A stretch of DNA of 64,000 nucleotides, taken from Xylona heveae TC161. Lineage: Eukaryota; Ascomycota; Xylonomycetes; Xylonales; Xylonaceae. The notes beneath the pieces are model-generated. The model was not told the DNA's origin. It saw only the letters and a list, made by a program, of their open reading frames with translations, and did no database searches. Numbering within the stretch: position 1 is the first letter of the stretch; each line of letters begins with the position of its first letter. The translations under genes and the position numbers were made by a program. Positions 57,923-64,000 of this stretch are shown here, piece after piece. Where the stretch lies: NCBI RefSeq assembly GCF_001619985.1, contig NW_017264197.1, positions 1,240,001 to 1,304,000 on the forward strand, read 5' to 3'.

Positions 57923-59566
57923 CGCGCAAAAATGCCAGATCAATGGATGGAGTCTGAAGAATGGCGACGGGCCAGACTAAATTATCGTCGAAGCCACCCC
58001 TACCCGCAGGGACCCCTATAGCGAGGGGAACGAAAAGTACAAGTAAGTACCCACTCTGGAGAAGATTCGATTAATTTTCCAGATACGGCAAGTCCCGCAC
58101 ATCATCCGATGCATTTGGCTATCGTGATTACGCTACTCTTCTTTCAACCTTGCTAATCCTCTTGTCTGCTTGGATCCTACACCATATCATACCACTCACC
58201 ACGCGATGGAAATAAAATGAACAGCTTCACCGCCGAATGTAATTACTGTTATTGGCTTGCTGATTGGTGCGCTGACAATTCTCTGTTTGGGGATTTGCCA
58301 TGTGAATATGCTTCGGGCACATTTTATATTGCCCTCTGATAAACCTCATCTTCGGGAGAATGGAGTCAATCCGCACGGTACCTTTGTGGTCATGTCCTGT
58401 GATTCGATTCTATTACTTGTTAACTGTATTATTAGGATATCTGTGGTTAGTACAACACAATCTAACTCTCGCATTGTTGGACGCTACCCCGATATTTTAT
58501 TACTCATTAATATCTTCTACCCTCAAATTCTTTGCATCGTGATGTCGGAAATGCCACTCTTAGAAAAGGATTGCTTGCTGTGAGGACCGCAAATTCATCA
58601 AATACTATTATACGCCGAAGCCATGGGAAAAGAATTTTCTAAGCTTGCATAGTTTGACTCTTCGGAAGTACAACAAATAATGTCCTGTAGGAGCAACAGA
58701 GGCGGAGGTGCTATCTCTTGTTCTGGGACCTGTGGAGAATTTGCAGAAGAGAGAACACCTCCAATAACAGCTTTGTCTCAATTGACAGCTCATATTCGAA
58801 TCCAGTGCTTTAGTCAAGCTCACCATCCTCAGCCGGACGCGCACACCAGCAATCACACAGCGGCCCCCTATTCGTATATATATATATATTTTCTTTTTGG
58901 CTTGTACTAGGGTATCAGCTCATTCAATTTTAGAAGGTCACTCGAGTAATTATTCAGAAGTGTGCCGATCAATGTGGAGCATGAGCGCTCCAAGCCACCA
59001 CGTTTTCAGGGAATACGCATCATTATTATCAAGCAGAATGCATGTGCAAGAGCAGACTGTGGAAGCCCCTTTGCGTATGATTCGATCCGCATATATGACG
59101 ATGAATCATGCAAGACCATAACAGATTGGTGGCATTATGATTTCAGCAAAGTTTCACCGAGCCGAAAGATTTTGAATGGATTACGACTCGTCGCCATGGT
59201 CTGGGGTGAAATAAGCATGGACCAAAAGGTGACTTATGCGACAGGGGCCACATTCAGGAACAGGTAAAGTGAATTCGCGTACAAAAAGTCTCGTCTGAGG
59301 GGAGATCAGACCAGGTACATGGCTCTCGTATTTTTTCCAAGGGCCTGAAGAAAAAGGTAGCGGGGAAAGGGAGTCCGAAGGTGAGTAAGGTACTCGTGCC
59401 GAGCGGTACCGCTACTTTGGCGCCTATCACGTGTAGCTCCAGGCTACGTCAGCGCAGAGACTCCCGGGTTTCAAAATCATAACGACACTTTCAACCGTCT
59501 TTTGACATCAAACATTGAATTGTACCGAATACCCTACTCGCGTGGAATTAATATAAGAAAAATAAA
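57923..59566. other. Divergent promoter region, 1.6 kb
   Basis: This spacer lies between squalene epoxidase (-) and a Nudix gene (+). It should hold the ERG1 promoter on the left. A TCGTATA motif, resembling the yeast sterol site, is at 58869-58875 just before a TA run, but it is far from ERG1 and may be chance. A 101-codon open frame at 58962-59267 has no true ATG start and no clear family. Confidence 0.5.
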
Positions 59567-60391
59567 ATGTCGGCTTCAGGATCCAAGTTCATTTCTACTG
59601 AGCCTCTGGTAAGTTTCATTCGTGCAGAGTGATCATTTATTCTCAAGACTTTGGCTTGCTGAGATAAAAATAGCGTAATGAAGAAGCTCGCTGGGCGAGG
59701 CTAGTCAAGTATGGAAGCACCACAGCCAATCTGGCCATAAATTTTTGTGATAAAAGCTGATATTTTTTCTTTTTTTCGAAAATTAAAGAACCACATACCT
59801 AGATCCCAATGGTGTGGAGCGCACGTGGGAGTCTTCAGAGCGTCAAACGCGGCCGCAAGGCTCGGGAATTGACGGAGTAGGGATAATTGCCATACTCGAG
59901 AAATCTACTGGACCGGAACTCCTTTTGCAGAAGCAGTATAGGCCACCAGTCGCCAAAGTGTGCATTGAAGTTCCAGCTGGATTAATTGACGCTGGAGAAA
60001 GCCCTGAGGTATGCGCTCTACGGGAGCTTAAAGAGGAGACGGGTTATGTGGGCGAGGTTGCAAAGGGATCCAGTGCAGTGAGCCCGGTGATGTACAACGG
60101 TAAGTCCGGAAAATGTCAATTTGTAACATTTATTGAACTTTTACTACAGATCCCGGCTTTTGCAATACCAATTTGAACATGGTACATGTAACGGTTGACA
60201 TGTCCCGGCCCGAGAACCAGAATCTCAAAACTGAGCTCGAAGAGAATGAGTTCATTGAGTGCTTCTCGGTCCCATTGAAGGACTTGTACTCGGAATGCCG
60301 CAAGCTTGAGCAAGAGGGTTACGCTATCGATGCTCGTGTTGGAACATTAGCTGAAGGCTTCGAGGTCGCCAAAAAGTGGAAGCTTTGTTAA
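59567..60391 (+). CDS. ysa1: Nudix ADP-ribose pyrophosphatase (YSA1/NUDT5-like)
   Basis: A 209-residue cytosolic Nudix hydrolase expected to cleave ADP-ribose and other ADP-sugars to AMP and a sugar phosphate. It has four exons: 59567-59608, 59674-59708, 59789-60099 and 60150-60391. The Nudix box is complete: G-x5-E-x7-R-E-L-K-E-E-x-G, read as GLIDAGESPEVCALRELKEE, with ETGYVGE continuing the helix. Just before it is the family motif LLQKQYRPPVAKVCIEVPAG, and after it AVSPVMYN-DPGFCNTNLNMV across intron 3. The small exons were placed by phase and by the sequence EEARWARLVK-TTYLDPNG. The product has normal length for this family. Its 3' end faces a second Nudix gene 255 bp away. Confidence 0.94.
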
Positions 60392-60646
60392 TCTCGCAAG
60401 ACATGAATCTCCAGAAATTACCTGCATGCGGGGCTCACGGCGCTTACATCATATCATAGACACACATAGAACACGCATAATATTAAGAAGATTATGAAGG
60501 ATGCAAAATAATTATCCCGCAATCCAGCTCGTTCCTTTCCCAAGTGTGCTGGTTTGGCAATGCTATTTTCAAGTGTTGATTCAGGCACATGGTCGGATCA
60601 TCTTTACCGCCGCATGATGACCGAATATATCCCGTGCGCCAAGTTT

Positions 60647-61602
60647 TTAGAGTTTTCCCTCTTTCTTCAGCCCCTGGTAAAGTGCGTATCCGGAAAGGAC
60701 TTTCGCATCGCGACCGCCTTCTTTCCACAGTGACTCCAATGGTACGAGCTTGAGCGTAATCTTTTCTCCGTGGTCCCTCAAACCCGTTAATTTCCCTTGC
60801 CAGTCCTTTAATTGATTTCTGGGAACGCGCCGTTGATGAAGGAATATGGGTACAAACTCGTCGCAGCCACCCGGACTTGGGTATGTACCTTTTTGCAGCT
60901 TCTCACCGGTGCTTTCCTCTGTAGACGGTAGAGCAAGATTCGTGAGGTCAGTCAGTTGATCTTCGGGAATTTCGAGACCAATCTCTTCTTTGATCTCCTT
61001 GGCTGCTGCTCCAGAGAAATTTCCAGCATCGTCAATCATGCCCGCAGGGAGCTCGGTCAGGGCCAGAGAGCCGGCAGGCACACGAGGTTGAATGGTTAAA
61101 ATAGCATACTTTTCGTCTTCGGAGTGCTCAGGTACGTCATCGGGTTGCAAAACAAGCTGTCGATATAGTTAGAATTCCATTTCCTAACAGTGGGCACGGA
61201 ATGGCAGCGCACCATCATTCCAACACTACCGCCTCTCAGGAATACTGATCCAGGCAGCTTTTCCCCATTGTCGTTTGAAATTTCGGCCTGTAATTTTACA
61301 AAGCCCAGACGTTCGCCGCCGAAGTAATCGACGGACTGGACCCTGATCCTCCGCAATTTATAGGGTAAATCATGAAATGTGTGATCCTTGTTCTGTTGCA
61401 AAGACAGCGAATGCTGCAGAGTCGAAATCCAATTTTTGAATGCGGGAAATGACAACAGTTGATCTTTAGACAAGTCTTCGGGAACCGTGACGTTGACGGC
61501 TGGTGAAGAGCTCGGCAAGATGAAGGAAGACATTGTGCGATGCAGAATTGATGAGTTTAATTTCGGTATATGTCTTGAGATGAGTAAGGAGCGAGCAAAC
61601 AT
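60647..61602 (-). CDS. Nudix hydrolase, ADP-sugar pyrophosphatase-like (NUDX14 type)
   Basis: A 299-residue Nudix protein with two minus-strand exons, 61213-61602 and 60647-61156, joined GGSVGMM-LVLQPDDVP. The Nudix region reads PAGMIDDAGNFSGAAAKEI then KEEIGLEIPE; relative to the classic box the first Glu is replaced and Arg is Lys, as in plant NUDX14-like ADP-sugar pyrophosphatases, while the KEx2EE metal-binding core is kept. Before it are RVPAGSLALTELPAGM and after it YPSPGGCDEFVPIFLHQR. The longest start (61602) adds MFARSLLISRHIPKLNSSIL, an Arg-rich, Ser-rich leader that looks like a mitochondrial presequence; the next Met (61533) would give a cytosolic form. Two forms by start choice are possible but inferred. 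Confidence 0.9.
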
Positions 61603-61964
61603 AGCCAAGAATACCCGGCCGACTGGAATTGTAATTCTTTAAAAGTTGAAGTTGAAATTGACAGAGATTGTGACCGAATTAGCTCCATGTGCTGGCTCCT
61701 CAGCTTTAACAATAATGACGTTAGCAAGAGGTCATAACACAAGTCAATCCATTTTAGACGAGTTCCCCAGACTTTAGTTATCATTGCCTGACTGGTTTTA
61801 GTTAGGGAGGGGTTATCGGAGCTTGCTCGGAGTTTAACCCCCGGTGGATCATCCAAACACCGCAACGTGTGTACCTCTTGACCTTATCGTGCAAAGCACA
61901 CACACATCATATCATTATTAATCTACCCTTCATTCATACACGATGCGCTTTATTGTACTTTAGA
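61603..61964. other. Divergent promoter between Nudix and RING genes
   Basis: A 362-bp head-to-head spacer. It contains a CACACACACATCAT stretch near 61898 and no gene. Confidence 0.5.
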
Positions 61965-64000
61965 ATGGCAACTCTAACAGCGAATACGCCACGCCTTCCT
62001 GAGCATTGTCCCCATAAATTGCCTACCTCTTGCCTGCTTACAGCTACACCTCTCTGTTGTGCATGCGCCGATCGTCGTTCGCACTCCTCATCTTATTCGG
62101 TTTATATTGATGGGGTGGGATTTGTCCGTCGCGCTACACGATGGCAGCGGTATTGTTGGATGTGTAAAGGTAGCAAATGGTCATCGTGAATTAAAACCTT
62201 TTAGCTGACATAGGCTCTACAGAGTTCTGGGACGCGAGAATAGACGCTGCCAGCCCTCCGATTCCGCCATCTCAGACGAGGATTCCCGATATACCCGACC
62301 AATCCGAATTTCTCGAGCGCTGGTATGATCACCATCGAGGGTACAGGAGAGTGCAGCATGAAGATGGCTCGGAAGGGAGAATTGAAGTTACCGGTGAGCC
62401 TCTGCAAGAGGTCGCTCCAGGCCGTCTCCCGAGAAGCTTGGAAGAACTACGTGAGGCCCAAATAGAAGCGGAGCGACGTGAAGCTGCGAGTTCAGCGCTT
62501 CAGCGAGAGCATGAATCAGAGACAGCGGGGAGTCTTTCCTCGGCGCTGAGCGCAGCTTTGGATGAAATCCGAGCAGCCACCGGGTCCGATCTGGACCCGG
62601 ACCAAGACCCAGACGAAAGCGCCGAGGATGTTTCATCCAGATTCACGGCCATTGACAGAAACCTGAGAAGGAGACATGGTGATCAGGCAATATACATCAC
62701 TGCACTGCGAAGAGAGCTAGAGCAGCTTCGTAGCAGCACCGAGAGAGTAATGGCCAGCCTACATGGCCTAGGCGAACGCGCCGAGGAATCCGCAGAATCA
62801 TTGGCACGATCTGACTCCAGAGAAACAAGTCTGGGCAGACTTCGCCAGCAAGGTTTCTTTGCCCATGAAAGGAGGGCTCCTTCGGAGAGACCACTGCGAA
62901 GCGGGTTGGTTCCGACAGTTGGCCAGCCTGACAGTAGCCAAGTCAACGATCCCATGGTGTCGATATCATCCATCCAAAACCGACTTGATGCAGCGAATGC
63001 GGCTCTTGAGAGAGCTCGGCGTGCAAGGGAGAGAGCGGCAGACGATCTTGAGGCATCTGAAAGTAACGTACAAGCTGCGCGAGAACGTGTGCGAGAGCTC
63101 GAACGGGAGCATCGCACCGTAGAGAATTACACTCGTACATTTGGCTCAAGGGAAGAGGTCGAAAGGCAAGGAGCCGATTATGAGAGTCCAATTACAGGAA
63201 TGTTCAATCGTGCCTGGGGTCGCTACAGAGAAAGAGAAGAGGAACAAAGACGAGATCGTATCTTACGAGAAATCGTTGCAGCTGAGGAGCAAGTCATGGA
63301 AGGAACCACCGGAGAGCCTTCAAGCGTAGCCGAAGCAAATCGAGCGCTAGAGGAAACGAGATTCAACAACGAGGCCGATGATGACGATGATATGCTTAAT
63401 GAGTATTATGCGGGGCTGCGGGCTCAAGGTTGGTCACAAATGCCCTGGGCGAGAGATGTACCGGTCCCCCAGACACTATCACCTACAATGCAATCTGGGG
63501 GTCATAGCCCACATGATCGGAATCGAAACGAGAGCAGTTCATCGACTGCAACGGCAAATCAAACGCTTGCCCAGGATGGCCTGTTTGTGACTAGGTTTGA
63601 ACCTAGATTGCGCGAGCTCTCATTGCTGGATTCTCCTTCTAGGGAATCGCTTCTCAGATGGCTTCGCATCAGAGCAAGCGCTCGATTTGACTTGGTCAAC
63701 GACCATGAAGAGGAAGAATCAGAGCCAGAAGGGGAGCGCAAAGGGCTAGATAATGAATCAAGTGGAAGACCGCCACCGAAAGAGAGCGAGGAGCTAACCG
63801 TAAACCTCGAATGCAAGATATGCTATACGCAGCTTGCAGATACGGTTGTGCTTCCATGCGGGCATCTGGTTATGTGCCAATGGTGCGCCGACATGCACGT
63901 TCCTCCCCATCGGCTTGACAAAACGAGACCAGCCACGACGGCCAGCTGCCCCTTGTGTCGAAAGAAGGTCAAGCAGAGAGTAAGTAGGGTTTTTCGTCAT
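61965..64000 (+). CDS. RING-finger protein, putative E3 ubiquitin ligase (3' partial)
   Basis: Two exons are in the window, 61965-62169 and 62223-63979, about 654 residues before a strong donor (GTAAGT at 63980); the gene continues past the edge. Exon 1 encodes a Cys-rich start (EHCPHKLPTSC, LCCACADRR, WMCK) that may bind zinc. Exon 2 begins EFWDARIDAASPPIPP and then has long charged coiled-coil segments, mainly Arg/Glu-rich (such as NAALERARRARERAADDLEA). A C3HC4-type RING starts at Cys599: CKICYTQLADTVVLPCGHL, MCQWCADMH and, after an insert, CPLCRKKV. The layout (coiled coils then RING with a long gap before the last CxxC) suggests an E3 ligase. Targets are unknown. The start ATG is supported by the Cys motif but could be further upstream. 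Confidence 0.8.

Noticed and set aside
58962-59267. A 101-codon plus-strand open frame
   Set aside because: It opens with GTG rather than ATG, has no family signature and no sensible exon upstream or downstream.

Overview
The window is nuclear DNA of a filamentous ascomycete (Pezizomycotina). The signs are many short introns (mostly 49-80 nt, GT-AG, often with a CTAAC-like branch point), spliced single-copy housekeeping genes, and fungus-specific families: a WSC wall sensor, HRI1, an Atg33-like protein, a DUF3445 protein and a ZIFL1-type MFS transporter. The protein flavour is most like Eurotiomycetes, perhaps Onygenales, but the order is a guess. I recognise 25 complete protein genes, two genes cut by the window edges, one intron-containing tRNA and one 40-base assembly gap. 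I see no transposon, CRISPR array, rRNA or virus-like element.

Layout. 1-9 kb: the tail of an unidentified gene, an MFS transporter with a GATA-motif cluster upstream, a TMEM135-like membrane protein and a small Cys-rich membrane protein. 9.4-16.9 kb: the TOR kinase gene, seven exons on the minus strand. 17.6-25.7 kb: an NADPH-dependent short-chain reductase, a C2H2 zinc-finger protein, a membrane-anchored alpha/beta hydrolase, HRI1 and holocytochrome c synthase. 26.3-35.7 kb: a dense block with a putative F-box protein, a UFD1-domain zinc-finger protein, Yip1, Sam50 and the ER ubiquitin-conjugating enzyme Ubc6. 36.7-46.3 kb: tRNA-Ala(CGC), a DHA1-type MFS transporter, a 3.5 kb gene-poor stretch, an ELO fatty-acid elongase and a DUF3445 haem-oxygenase-like protein. 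48.4-64 kb: a WSC-domain sensor, an isolated intronless HExxH protein of unknown family, an Atg33-like protein, squalene epoxidase, two convergent Nudix hydrolases and the 5' part of a RING-finger protein.

Themes. Several genes act at organelle membranes: Sam50, haem lyase and the Atg33-like protein at mitochondria; Ubc6, the elongase and squalene epoxidase at the ER; Yip1 at ER-Golgi vesicles. Four genes carry ubiquitin-system domains (F-box, UFD1, Ubc6, RING), and three of these lie within 9.5 kb. This looks like ordinary eukaryotic clustering, not an operon. Gene models were built by hand: reading phase was checked across each intron I describe, and splice sites were chosen to restore family-like protein sequence. 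The least certain points are the first exon of the zinc-finger gene, the C-terminus of the F-box gene and the choice of start codon in three genes.
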